64,000 nucleotides of DNA from Limnohabitans sp. INBF002 (lineage in GTDB: Bacteria; Pseudomonadota; Gammaproteobacteria; Burkholderiales; Burkholderiaceae_C), in NCBI RefSeq assembly GCF_027924905.1, contig NZ_AP027055.1:558001-622000 (forward strand). The letters run 5' to 3'. The notes below the pieces were generated by a model. The model had not been told where the DNA came from. It saw only the letters and a program-made list of their open reading frames with translations, and searched no databases. Of the stretch, positions 26,992-35,036 are shown in pieces; position 1 is the stretch's first letter; every line of letters begins with the position of its first letter. The position numbers and the translations under genes are program-made.

Positions 26992-27564
26992 TTAAATCAA
27001 AAGCAAGAAGCCGTTGATGGTTGAAAAAATACCCAGCATGCCCAAGGCGCATGGCACCCAAAACAACACATGTGCTCCCGTCAAGATGGCCACTGAGGTG
27101 AGCACGATGGCGATTTGCAGCAGGGCTTCTGCGTAGTCAAACCATGGGTCCTGTCGCAGTGCGATGTCGCGCTCGTGTTCGTGCGCTTTGGCTTTTTCCA
27201 TCAACTCTTTTTTGCCGTCGCCTGTTTCGGGTTCGGACTCATAGCGTGCGATGTTCTTCTCGTAGGCTTCAAGTTTCTTTTCAACCAAGGCTTTGGCGGC
27301 AGGTGAGAACTTGTCATTGGCGAGTTGAATGCGCAGTTCGTCGGCGGCGATTTTGTAATCGGTTTGGCGGATGTTTTTGGCTTGGTAGAACGAATAGGCG
27401 TTCGATGCCAAGATGTTGTTGCTCATGCTTTCTTTGGAGGCGTTGTTGCCGCCCAAGCTGGCAATGGCCAAACACATGGCCAACAAAGAGACCAACATGG
27501 CACAACGCGTGCGAAACGGATCGTTGCCGTGCTCTGGCAATTCGGTTTCTGGAACTTCACTCAT
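26992..27564 (-). CDS. DUF4337-like membrane protein in the channel cluster
   Basis: A 190-residue protein with one N-terminal helix (about 19-38), a cytosolic or periplasmic helical segment rich in Lys and Glu (about 75-130), and two C-terminal helices (about 142-185). The ASNAYSFYQAKNIRQTDYK block is characteristic of DUF4337, whose function is unknown. ATG 27564 is chosen because AAAGGA lies upstream. It follows the 67-residue membrane protein gene by 10 bp in the channel operon. It could be a channel accessory subunit, which is inference. Confidence 0.78.
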   Translation of the reverse strand: MSEVPETELPEHGNDPFRTRCAMLVSLLAMCLAIASLGGNNASKESMSNNILASNAYSFYQAKNIRQTDYKIAADELRIQLANDKFSPAAKALVEKKLEAYEKNIARYESEPETGDGKKELMEKAKAHEHERDIALRQDPWFDYAEALLQIAIVLTSVAILTGAHVLFWVPCALGMLGIFSTINGFLLLI

Positions 27565-27574
27565 CTCTTTTCCT

Positions 27575-27778
27575 TTACTCGTGGTGATCTTCTTTGTCTT
27601 TTCGTTTGGCAAAAAGTTTGTACAGAGCTAACACGGCCAGCACCACAGCCACCCCGCACACCACCAACTCGGCCATCGTCAATTTGTGGACAAACTGATC
27701 CACATAGTCGTAGGTCGAGAGCGGCGTGTAGACGTCGGGGTTCTCTTGCTTGTATTTCTCGTAGGCGCCGTTGTCCAT
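27575..27778 (-). CDS. Small single-span membrane protein (67 residues) in the channel cluster
   Basis: A 67-residue protein, MDNGAYEKYKQENPDVYTPL at the N-terminus, one helix at about 36-54 (AELVVCGVAVVLAVLALYK), and a charged tail KRKDKEDHHE. It lies 19 bp after the GWGN channel gene and 10 bp before the DUF4337-like gene, all on the minus strand. The family is not recognised. Size, position and topology would suit a small channel subunit. A longer in-frame version to 27883 would overlap the channel gene and is not supported. Confidence 0.62.
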   Translation of the reverse strand: MDNGAYEKYKQENPDVYTPLSTYDYVDQFVHKLTMAELVVCGVAVVLAVLALYKLFAKRKDKEDHHE

Positions 27779-27797
27779 GATTGCTTTCAGTTGAAAT

Positions 27798-28766
27798 TTA
27801 CGATTGCTTGTTGGCCGCCGAAATGTGCTTTTCTTCTTCCATCTGGTTGACGATGGATTGCACTTGGTCGTCTGACATGCCAAGCTTGGCTTGCATCATT
27901 TTAAGTTTGGCTTGTTCTTCATGTGTGACAACGCCATCGGCCAACACAGAACGAACTTCCATCTCATACAACGCTTGACGACGTTCAACTTGAGCGGTGT
28001 AGGCCGTGGCCACCACACCCGTCAGGATGGCGGCCAAAGCGATGGACAAGATTTGCGTCAGGATAACCAACAAAGAGCCAAGGAATGTGACGGGGTCCAC
28101 ATTGCCCCAGCCCGAGATGATGGTGATGACAAACCAGTGCATCGCCGCAGGGATGGAGGGAAACACCTCGGGTTGCTCGTGGCCTTCGATGATGTAGATC
28201 AACGAAGAAAACAGCAAACAGCTGATGAACAGCAAGAACACAGCGGACGAGAAAGAGTCTTTCTCAGCTTTGACAGCCGCCACCATGTCTTCAAACGCGC
28301 TGTTGTAGCGCGAGAGTTTGAAAATTCGCATCAAACGGAACATGCGCAACACGCGCAAATCGGCGCCTGGGAAAAGCAGTTGCAAGTAGAACGGCACGGT
28401 ACTGACAAAGTCGATGATGCCGTAGAAGCTGAACACGTACTCTTTGCGGCCTTGCCACGCTGTGCCGCCGTTGTGGACGTATTTCTCGCTGTACGACCAG
28501 ACGCGCAACACGAATTCGACTGAGAAGACGGCCACGCTGAACACGTCAAAGGCGTGGAACTCGGCCATGAACGCTTCGTGAATTTCAGGAACCGACTCCA
28601 AGATGATGCCAATCACGTTGGCGACCACCAGCAAGGCGATGAAAATTTCAACGAAATGGCTGTACTTGTCAGGCACTTCACCTTCCATGATTTCGAAGGT
28701 GCGGCGCTTGATGCGCTGGTAGCTGGAGAGGGTAGGAGCTGCTGTGGTCATGGTGCGCTCATTCAT
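27798..28766 (-). CDS. Voltage-gated channel-like protein with a GWGN filter
   Basis: A 322-residue six-TM protein. S1-S4 spans about 37-153, with S4 ADLRVLRMFRLMRIFKLSR. The pore is at about 170-255, with the filter region TIISGWGNVDP (215-225), where K+ channels have T-V-G-Y-G-D. Trp replaces Tyr and Asn replaces Asp, so ion selectivity is probably changed. The tail holds an acidic helical module (LADGVVTHEEQAKLKMMQAKL). Its start overlaps the GYGN channel stop by eight bases (ATGAATGA), so the two are translationally coupled and may form hetero-oligomers. Confidence 0.85.
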   Translation of the reverse strand: MNERTMTTAAPTLSSYQRIKRRTFEIMEGEVPDKYSHFVEIFIALLVVANVIGIILESVPEIHEAFMAEFHAFDVFSVAVFSVEFVLRVWSYSEKYVHNGGTAWQGRKEYVFSFYGIIDFVSTVPFYLQLLFPGADLRVLRMFRLMRIFKLSRYNSAFEDMVAAVKAEKDSFSSAVFLLFISCLLFSSLIYIIEGHEQPEVFPSIPAAMHWFVITIISGWGNVDPVTFLGSLLVILTQILSIALAAILTGVVATAYTAQVERRQALYEMEVRSVLADGVVTHEEQAKLKMMQAKLGMSDDQVQSIVNQMEEEKHISAANKQS

Positions 28767-29670
28767 TGGACGACGACTTGTTTTTGGCGCGGAGCATCAT
28801 GGCTTCGACTTGTTCATCTGACAAACGATAATGCGCTTGCAGGCGTTTCAGGGTGGCTTGTTCTTCGTCAGACATATTGCCGTCAGAGAACACTTCACGC
28901 AGTTGTGCTTCAAACGCGGCCTTCTTACGTGCCACTTGGTTAGAGAACGCCGAAGCCACGATACCGGTCATGATGGCGGCCATACACACGCCTAAGAAGC
29001 CGGTGATCAGCGCAATGGCTTCACCTGCTTTGGTTAGGGGTTCAACGTTGCCATAGCCCGAGGTGATGGTCACGATGGACCAATAGATCGAGTGGGGAAT
29101 CGTGCCAAAGAACTCGGGTTGGTGATGGCCCTCGGCGAAGTGCATCAATGAGGCTGACACGATGGTGGCGATGGTCAGCAAGAACACCGCAGAGCCAAAC
29201 GCTTGGCGTTCGGAATGAATGGCATGAAACAAATCTTGTAGCGCAGTGTTGTATTTGGACAGCTTCAAAATTCGCAGCAAACGCAGCACGCGCAAGATGC
29301 GCAGGTCGAGTGCAGGGAAGAACATGTGCATGTAATGCGGCATGGTGGCAAAGAAGTCCACCAAGCCAAACGGGCTGAACATGTACTGGAAACGGCCTTT
29401 CCAGGAGCCACCATGGTCACGGTCGTATTTCGCACCGAGTGACCAAACCCGCGCGATGTACTCCACAGTGAAGAACATCACACTCCAAAACTCCAGCTCA
29501 TGAAAGAAGTCTTTGAATTCGGCGTGAATTTCGGGGACGGAATCAAGAATCACCGCAGAGCAGTTGACCAGCACCACGAGGGTGATGAGCCATTCGACGT
29601 AGCGGCTCGCCGTGTGTTTGGGCGAACCGTCCAAGATTTCCATCAGGGTGTTCTTAAAACCTGTAGTCAT
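28759..29670 (-). CDS. Voltage-gated channel-like protein with a GYGN filter
   Basis: A 303-residue six-TM protein. S1-S4 spans about 24-139, with S4 LDLRILRVLRLLRILKLSK. The pore filter is TITSGYGNVEP (201-211), with Asn in place of the usual Asp. The cytosolic tail has FSDGNMSDEEQATLKRLQA, the same acidic module as its three neighbours. It is paired with the GWGN paralogue by an eight-base overlap. It looks like a duplicated single-sensor channel whose selectivity may differ from K+. A 13-bp hairpin separates it from the upstream tandem-sensor gene. Confidence 0.86.
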   Translation of the reverse strand: MTTGFKNTLMEILDGSPKHTASRYVEWLITLVVLVNCSAVILDSVPEIHAEFKDFFHELEFWSVMFFTVEYIARVWSLGAKYDRDHGGSWKGRFQYMFSPFGLVDFFATMPHYMHMFFPALDLRILRVLRLLRILKLSKYNTALQDLFHAIHSERQAFGSAVFLLTIATIVSASLMHFAEGHHQPEFFGTIPHSIYWSIVTITSGYGNVEPLTKAGEAIALITGFLGVCMAAIMTGIVASAFSNQVARKKAAFEAQLREVFSDGNMSDEEQATLKRLQAHYRLSDEQVEAMMLRAKNKSSSNE

Positions 29671-29710
29671 TGCCTAGCTCTAACGAAGTTGAATGTAATG
29701 TCTTAACAAA

Positions 29711-29742
29711 CAAGCGGTCACACGGATGGGTGTGACCGCTTG
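29711..29742 (-). terminator. Strong hairpin between two channel genes (partial terminator or attenuator)
   Basis: A perfect 13-bp stem CAAGCGGTCACAC (29711-29723) and GTGTGACCGCTTG (29730-29742) with a six-base loop. On the minus strand it is followed by TTTGTT. It lies after the tandem-sensor gene (stop 29774) and before the GYGN gene (start 29670). It could lower expression of the downstream genes. Confidence 0.65.
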
Positions 29743-29773
29743 TCTCAATGCCTGCTAAGTTAAGCCAAGCGAT

Positions 29774-31414
29774 TTAGCTGTTGCCTTGAATTTTGTGCCA
29801 CAAAGCGAGCTCGCTTGATGACAATCGCGCACCTTGTTGTGCTGCGGCCTCAAATTTAGCTTCGTCGGTTTGCACGCCGAGTTGTCGGATTTGGCCCAAC
29901 AAGACTTTGAAATGCTCCACTGCCAAGGCTGGGTTTTCGGCAATCTTATGGATGGGCAGTGGGTTGCGCTCTTCAAGCTCGTGTTCTTTGACCACCACCT
30001 CAATCAAGGCGTTGACTTCGGCCACGGTCAAATGCAAGCGCTTGGCTTCTGAACGGATGATTTCTGCTTCAGCATCGCTGATGTGACCATCTTTGAGGAT
30101 GGCGAACAAGTTGGCTTTCAACTGGTCACGTTCTTTCACCAACTCGTCGCTGAAGGCCGAGGCCAACAAAGCGGCAGGGATGGCGAAGATACCAATGCCA
30201 AGCAACGCCAGCACGCTGGTCATGGCACGGCCCATGGGGGTCACAGGTGAAATGTCACCGTAGCCCACAGACGCCAAGGTGATGACCGCCCAGTAGATCG
30301 AGGTGGGGATGTTTTCAAACTTCTCAGGTTGTGCGTCGTATTCAAACAAGTAGCCCAAGCTGGCGGTCAGCACCAACAACAGCATCATGATGAAGGTGGC
30401 AGCGCCCATGACAGGCCACTCGCGCACCACCACTTTGACCAACACGGCAGTGGCATCGCTGCCGCGTGTGAGCTTGAGCAGTCGTGCCAAACGGAACACT
30501 CGCAAGAAGCGCAAGTCCATCAGGTGGTGCAAGAACACTTCCAAGAAGAAGGGCAGCACAGCCAAGAAGTCGATGAAGGTCGAAGGCGACTTGGCTTGCT
30601 TGAAGCGACCCAAGAACGCGCCTTTGTAGCCCGGCTCTTCCACGCATGAGTAAATGCGCATGCAGTATTCCACCGTGAAGATGGCCACAGCCACGGCATC
30701 CAAGATCACGAATTGCAAATGCAAGACGTAGTGAATGCTCTTGACCGATTCCAAGATCACAGCCAACACAGACAGCAACACCCACACGGCGATGAACACC
30801 TCGAAGATGTTTTGCATGGTGCCGCCGTATTGGCTAGGGAACACCAAGGCGTGTACTTTTTGACGGAAGGTGCGGTCTTTGTTCAGTTCCTTGAACTCAG
30901 CGATAGCTGGGATCAAAACGCGGAACAGCTTCAAGATTCGCAAGAGTCGCAGGAATCGCAGCACGCGCAAATCGATAGGAATGAAAGCCTTCAAGTAGAA
31001 AGGCGCCACAGCCAAGAAGTCAATGATGGCGAATGGGCTAGAAACAAAGCCCCAGCGTGCACTCTTGCGGTTTTTGAACTCTTCGTCTTCGGGCGCGAGG
31101 TACAAGCGCAAGGCGTATTCAATGGTGAAGACGGCCACAGAGAAGATGTCAAAGAACTCAAACCAAGTGCGGTAGGGTTCGTACACCGCTGGTACGTGTT
31201 CGAACATCAAGCTGAACAAGTTTCCAATGATCAGGTAGCTGATCCACTTGTCCAAATCTTTTTGGAAGTTGCCCGGCATATTCGGGTCGAGCAACCAAGA
31301 GTACAGCCACTTGCGCATGGGCAAGTCGCGGGAAATGTCAGCTTCTTGGTCTTGACCCAGAATCGCTTCGACGTTGAGGTCTTGCAGAAATTTTTCGTGT
31401 TTAGTCGTTTCCAT
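29774..31414 (-). CDS. Voltage-gated K+ channel-like protein with two tandem voltage sensors and one pore (paralogue)
   Basis: A 546-residue protein with the same plan as the gene at 25307. The first sensor spans about 56-165 with S4 DLRVLRFLRLLRILKLFR. The second spans about 203-317 with S4 DLRFLRVFRLARLLKLTR. The single pore has the filter TLASVGYGDISP at 379-390 and S6 to about 425. The tail contains LKDGHISDAEAEIIRSEAKR. The pore and second sensor are highly similar to the paralogue. ATG 31414 follows GAGGT; the upstream gene ends nine bases earlier, so the two are cotranscribed. Confidence 0.88.
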   Translation of the reverse strand: METTKHEKFLQDLNVEAILGQDQEADISRDLPMRKWLYSWLLDPNMPGNFQKDLDKWISYLIIGNLFSLMFEHVPAVYEPYRTWFEFFDIFSVAVFTIEYALRLYLAPEDEEFKNRKSARWGFVSSPFAIIDFLAVAPFYLKAFIPIDLRVLRFLRLLRILKLFRVLIPAIAEFKELNKDRTFRQKVHALVFPSQYGGTMQNIFEVFIAVWVLLSVLAVILESVKSIHYVLHLQFVILDAVAVAIFTVEYCMRIYSCVEEPGYKGAFLGRFKQAKSPSTFIDFLAVLPFFLEVFLHHLMDLRFLRVFRLARLLKLTRGSDATAVLVKVVVREWPVMGAATFIMMLLLVLTASLGYLFEYDAQPEKFENIPTSIYWAVITLASVGYGDISPVTPMGRAMTSVLALLGIGIFAIPAALLASAFSDELVKERDQLKANLFAILKDGHISDAEAEIIRSEAKRLHLTVAEVNALIEVVVKEHELEERNPLPIHKIAENPALAVEHFKVLLGQIRQLGVQTDEAKFEAAAQQGARLSSSELALWHKIQGNS

Positions 31415-31422
31415 GTCAGACC

Positions 31423-32034
31423 TCAAAATTCGAATTCGGCAACTTTGATGGCGTAGCCACCTTTGTCACAAACGGACAAACGCAATTGCATCTTGTAGTC
31501 AATCGCGTCGGTCTCCAGCAGCTGTGAAGCCACGAAAGGTGTGGCCGAGCCAGGTGGCGTAGGCATCAAGTCTTCCAACAAAATCGCGCCCATCAAGGTA
31601 CGGTCAGAAGGCACGCAAGCAGCCACAAAGTGTGGTGTGGCATTGAAGAACGGGTTGATCTGGTCTTTCAAGTCTGTGGTGGCCATGATGTCCGCCAAGC
31701 AGGCACCCCATGTGCCGGGGGTATCGGCTTTGGCATCAGCAGCAGGTTTGACGCCACCTTTGCACGCAGGGTGGGGCGTGTTGGCCTCAAAACGTGTGGC
31801 GCCAGTTTCGGTCAACCATGCCACCCAAGCTTCGCCGTTGCTTTTGGCGGTTTCAGTTTTGAGTGCTTCTTTGTAGTTGATGACACCGAGCAATGTGACG
31901 GCAACGATGATGATTGCCAAAAATGCCAAAAAGAGTTTGTCGGCTACGGTTGGACCGAGTTGTCGACTCTCAGCCGAGTGATCTGTGGAAGATGCCATGT
32001 GGGGGATCGCCATTAAATGAAAGAAATCCGGCAT
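31423..32034 (-). CDS. Single-span membrane protein with a cysteine-bearing outer domain, first gene of the channel operon
   Basis: A 203-residue protein with one helix (about 34-54, LFLAFLAIIIVAVTLLGVINY), then a domain of about 150 residues with four cysteines (HPACKG, WGACLAD, AACVPSD, LSVCDKG) that could form two disulfides in the periplasm. It is not a recognised family. It leads the operon, nine bases before a tandem-sensor channel, so it could be a sensor or auxiliary subunit. Other possible starts are ATG 32013 and ATG 31998; none has a clear ribosome site. Confidence 0.6.
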   Translation of the reverse strand: MPDFFHLMAIPHMASSTDHSAESRQLGPTVADKLFLAFLAIIIVAVTLLGVINYKEALKTETAKSNGEAWVAWLTETGATRFEANTPHPACKGGVKPAADAKADTPGTWGACLADIMATTDLKDQINPFFNATPHFVAACVPSDRTLMGAILLEDLMPTPPGSATPFVASQLLETDAIDYKMQLRLSVCDKGGYAIKVAEFEF

Positions 32035-32076
32035 GTTGAGGGATGTCCAATACCGGGCGAAAGCGGCATTGATGAT

Positions 32077-32104
32077 ATTCGTAAATTCGAGGAATTTATC
32101 GAAT
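32077..32104. promoter_or_regulatory. Palindrome upstream of the channel operon
   Basis: TAAATTC (32082-32088) and GAATTTA (32092-32098) are a perfect inverted repeat around GAG. The flanks ATTCG and CGAAT extend it with a one-base offset. The AT-rich site lies 45-70 bp before the first gene start (32034), a position that suits an operator or promoter element. No regulator gene is adjacent. Confidence 0.45.
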
Positions 32105-32155
32105 TAAGGCTAGATATTCGACGAACTTGCTGTTTTTAATGAATATTAAAGGCGT

Positions 32156-32183
32156 AAAAAAAGCCGCTTGAAAAGCGGCTTTT
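32156..32183 (-). terminator. Terminator after the NitT/TauT-type ABC operon
   Basis: An 11-bp stem AAAAGCCGCTT (32159-32169) and AAGCGGCTTTT (32173-32183) with a GAA loop. Read on the minus strand it ends in a T-run (32160-32156). It follows the permease stop at 32198. Confidence 0.85.
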
Positions 32184-32197
32184 GGATGGGGTAAAAC

Positions 32198-32965
32198 TCA
32201 GTGGTTTTGCGAACCGCGATGCGCCCAGCCAGTGGTGTGTTTCTCAATCATGCTGAACAGCTCGTACATGATCATGGCCATCGCGCCCACGACCACCAAG
32301 CCCGCAAACGCCAAGCCCATTTGCATGGCCGAACCCGCAGAAATCAGCAGGTAACCAATGCCTTCGTTGGCCGCAGTCATTTCAGACACGGTCGTGCCCA
32401 CAAAGGCCAAGGTGATGGCCACTTTGAGCGAGCCGTAGAAGTAAGGCATGGAGCGGGGTAGTCCCACTTTGACCAACACGTCCCAGCGCTTAGCCCCCAA
32501 CACGCGTAACACGTCTTCCAATTCGGGCTCTAGCGTGGCCAAGCCGGTGGCGATGTTGACCATGATGGGGAAGAAGCTGATCAAGAAGGCGGTCAGGATG
32601 GCTGGGCCCACGCCAATGCCAAACCACACCACCAAGATGGGCACAAAGGCTGCTTTTGGCAGCGCGTTGAAACCGGTCATCAAGGGGTAAACGGCAGCGT
32701 AGGCCAAACGCGAGCTGCCAATGACAAAGCCCAACAGTACGCCCACCACGATGGCAATGCCAAACCCCACCATGGTCACCCAGAAGGTGCGCCAGGCGTG
32801 ACCTGCGATGACGTCGCGGTATTCGACCATTTGCTGCCAGATTCGCAGAGGCGAAGGAAAGACAAATTCAGACACGTTGAAGAGCGAGCACATGCCTTGC
32901 CAAATGACCAAGGTGGCAATCAGCAAGCCCCAAGGCGCCCAAGTTTCGAGTTGTTTTTGATTCAT
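32198..32965 (-). CDS. ABC transporter permease, NitT/TauT (SsuC/TauC) type
   Basis: A 255-residue permease with about six helices. The coupling EAA loop is at about 155-180 (ELEDVLRVLGAKRWDVLVKVGLP as two overlapping parts), and GFNALPKAAFVPILVVWFGIG is the family-typical segment. It moves the ligand captured by the binding protein at 33811 using the ATPase at 32972; gene order is binding protein, ATPase, permease on the minus strand. The substrate is not known. A regulon palindrome upstream of the operon suggests a purine-related compound. Confidence 0.9.
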   Translation of the reverse strand: MNQKQLETWAPWGLLIATLVIWQGMCSLFNVSEFVFPSPLRIWQQMVEYRDVIAGHAWRTFWVTMVGFGIAIVVGVLLGFVIGSSRLAYAAVYPLMTGFNALPKAAFVPILVVWFGIGVGPAILTAFLISFFPIMVNIATGLATLEPELEDVLRVLGAKRWDVLVKVGLPRSMPYFYGSLKVAITLAFVGTTVSEMTAANEGIGYLLISAGSAMQMGLAFAGLVVVGAMAMIMYELFSMIEKHTTGWAHRGSQNH

Positions 32966-32971
32966 GGTGTT

Positions 32972-33796
32972 TTACTGCCCGAGGTTGGTGCCGTCTTTGC
33001 GCATGGCGCCAATGTGGCCGCGCAGCTCGTGAACGATGTTGGTGAACTCAGGCGTGTACGTCACCTCCAAGTCACGGGGGCGTGGCAAGTCGATGTCGCG
33101 TTTGACCACAAAGCGGCCAGGGCTCTTGCTCATCACATACACGGTGTCGGCCAAGAAGACGGACTCACGCAAATCGTGGGTGACCAAGATGACGTTGAAC
33201 TTTTGTTCGGCGTGCAAGTCGCGCAGCGTGCACCACAGCTCTTCGCGGGTGAAGGCGTCGAGTGCGCCAAAAGGCTCGTCAAGCAACAACATTTTTGGCT
33301 CATGAATCAGCGCACGGCAAATGCTGGCGCGCTGCTGCATGCCGCCTGACAGTTCCCATGGGAACTTGTGCTCGTAACCGCTCAAGCCAACGCTTTGCAA
33401 CAGCTTGATGGCTCGGGCTTCGTATTCCGCCTTTTTGGCTTTGAAGTTGGAACGGTAAGGTTCCACGATTTCCAACGGCAACAGCACGTTGTCCAGCGTG
33501 GTGCGCCAAGGTAGCAGTGAGGAAGATTGAAACGCCATGCCGCTGATCTTGAGCGGCCCATTGACGGGCTGACCATCGACATAAATTTCGCCACGGCTGG
33601 GTTTTTTCAAACCCGTGGTGAGTTTCATGAAGGTGGATTTGCCGCAACCCGAGGGACCCACAATCGCGATGAACTCGCCTTGCTTGACCTGCAGGTTGAT
33701 GTCTTCCACCGCAAAGTGGTTTTGCGCCAACAACTCATCGTTGTAGGCGAGCCAGACGTTTTGAAAGTCGACGAAGTGTTCGGGAGAAGCAGTCAT
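32972..33796 (-). CDS. ABC transporter ATP-binding protein, NitT/TauT type
   Basis: A 274-residue ATPase. Walker A is GPSGCGKSTFMKL (about 47-59). The signature is WELSGGMQQRASICRAL, and Walker B is MLLLDEPFGALDAFTRE. It powers the adjacent permease. ATG 33796 is used; the TTG three bases before is less likely. It lies 14 bp after the binding-protein gene and 6 bp before the permease gene, so the three are one operon. Confidence 0.92.
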   Translation of the reverse strand: MTASPEHFVDFQNVWLAYNDELLAQNHFAVEDINLQVKQGEFIAIVGPSGCGKSTFMKLTTGLKKPSRGEIYVDGQPVNGPLKISGMAFQSSSLLPWRTTLDNVLLPLEIVEPYRSNFKAKKAEYEARAIKLLQSVGLSGYEHKFPWELSGGMQQRASICRALIHEPKMLLLDEPFGALDAFTREELWCTLRDLHAEQKFNVILVTHDLRESVFLADTVYVMSKSPGRFVVKRDIDLPRPRDLEVTYTPEFTNIVHELRGHIGAMRKDGTNLGQ

Positions 33797-33810
33797 CAAA
33801 AGGGGCCTAT

Positions 33811-34845
33811 TTACTTCTTACCTTTTGGCAATACGTCCAGTTCTTTAGCGGTGGGCAGGAAAGAACCGTTCCAGATTTCGTCTGCTTTGACGCGTGTCTT
33901 GGTGTTGAACGCATCAGACACTTGCGATGCCATCAAAGACAAACGAGGCGCTTTGATTTGACCAAAGCCTTCCGCACGTGCGTCTGGGCTGTTGATCACG
34001 GTGTCGATGGCCAGCTTCAAGCGACGTGTCTCGAGTTCGGTGTTGATGATGCCGTCGCGGGCCTTGACCGTTTCGATGGCTTTGGCGGGGTCAGCGATCA
34101 CATCCTTCGCGCCTTTGGCGAAGGCAGTCAAGAATGCTTTGATGGCGGCTGGGTTTTCTTTGACCAATTTGGGTGAGGCGATGATGGCATTGCCGTACAG
34201 CTTCACGCCGAAGTCTGGGTATTGCATGACCACCACGTCGTCAGCTTTCACGCCACGCGCTTCAATGTTGAGCAAAGAGGTGAAGGTGAAGCCGGTGATG
34301 GCATCCACATCGCCGCGCACCAACATGGTTTCGCGCAAAGGTGGGTCCATCGACACCCAGTTCACGGCAGGCACGCTGTTGGCCTTGGCGAAGATGGGGA
34401 AAGCGCGACGGCCTGCGTCAAACACCGGTGCGCCCAGTTTTTTGCCAGCCAAGTCGGCAGGCGTTTTGATGCCCGATTTTTTCAACGCCATCACCGACGC
34501 GGGCGTGTTGTTGTAGACCATCATCACGGCCACAGGCTTGTTGGGTGCGTCGGGGTTGTTGGCGTGGAACTCCATCAAGGCGGCCAAGTCAGCAAAGCCC
34601 AAGTCGTATGCGCCTGAAGCCACGCGGTTGACGGCACCACCTGAACCGTTGCCAGCGTCCACGGTCACGTCGAGCTTGGCATCTTTGAAATAGCCTTTGG
34701 CCGCAGGCACCAAGAAGAAAGCAGCCGGGCCTTCAAAGCGCCAGTCGAGTTGAAACTTGAGGGGCGTAGTTTGTGCTGAGGCACCCGCAAAACTGGCAGC
34801 CAATGCCAAGCCGAGGGTGGTTTTGATGAAGGTGCGTTTGATCAT
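33811..34845 (-). CDS. ABC transporter substrate-binding protein, NMT1/THI5-like
   Basis: A 344-residue secreted protein with a signal peptide ending at GASAQ (about residue 25). The mature part begins TPLKFQLDWRFEGPAAFFLV, the opening typical of NMT1-like receptors for pyrimidine precursors, nucleobase-like compounds or sulfonates. NRVASGAYDLGFADLAALMEF is also family-typical. It heads its operon, with a TTGTATACAA palindrome 114 bp upstream shared with the purine genes. A purine-derived or allantoin-like ligand is a reasonable guess but unproven. Confidence 0.88.
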   Translation of the reverse strand: MIKRTFIKTTLGLALAASFAGASAQTTPLKFQLDWRFEGPAAFFLVPAAKGYFKDAKLDVTVDAGNGSGGAVNRVASGAYDLGFADLAALMEFHANNPDAPNKPVAVMMVYNNTPASVMALKKSGIKTPADLAGKKLGAPVFDAGRRAFPIFAKANSVPAVNWVSMDPPLRETMLVRGDVDAITGFTFTSLLNIEARGVKADDVVVMQYPDFGVKLYGNAIIASPKLVKENPAAIKAFLTAFAKGAKDVIADPAKAIETVKARDGIINTELETRRLKLAIDTVINSPDARAEGFGQIKAPRLSLMASQVSDAFNTKTRVKADEIWNGSFLPTAKELDVLPKGKK

Positions 34846-34958
34846 GTGGGCCTCTTAAAAGCAAATTGAAAAGTCGATGCCAACTACCTTGCAATAAAGG
34901 TGCCCGCTGAGATTAGCGGTTTTAGACTGGCAGAGCGCAAATTGTGCGCGAGAATGGT

Positions 34959-34968
34959 TTGTATACAA
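34959..34968. promoter_or_regulatory. TTGTATACAA operator, upstream of the NMT1-like ABC operon
   Basis: A perfect ten-base palindrome in the 244-bp gap between the ABC binding-protein gene (start 34845) and the terC terminator. Five near-identical copies precede purine genes elsewhere in the window. The likely binder is the GntR protein encoded at 42031. The rest of the gap has no gene. Confidence 0.65.
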
Positions 34969-35036
34969 GCTGACATTGCACCAATGCGGTGATCTGCACT
35001 TTCACGGTGCGTCGCCTGCTGTGTCGTTCAGGTATG

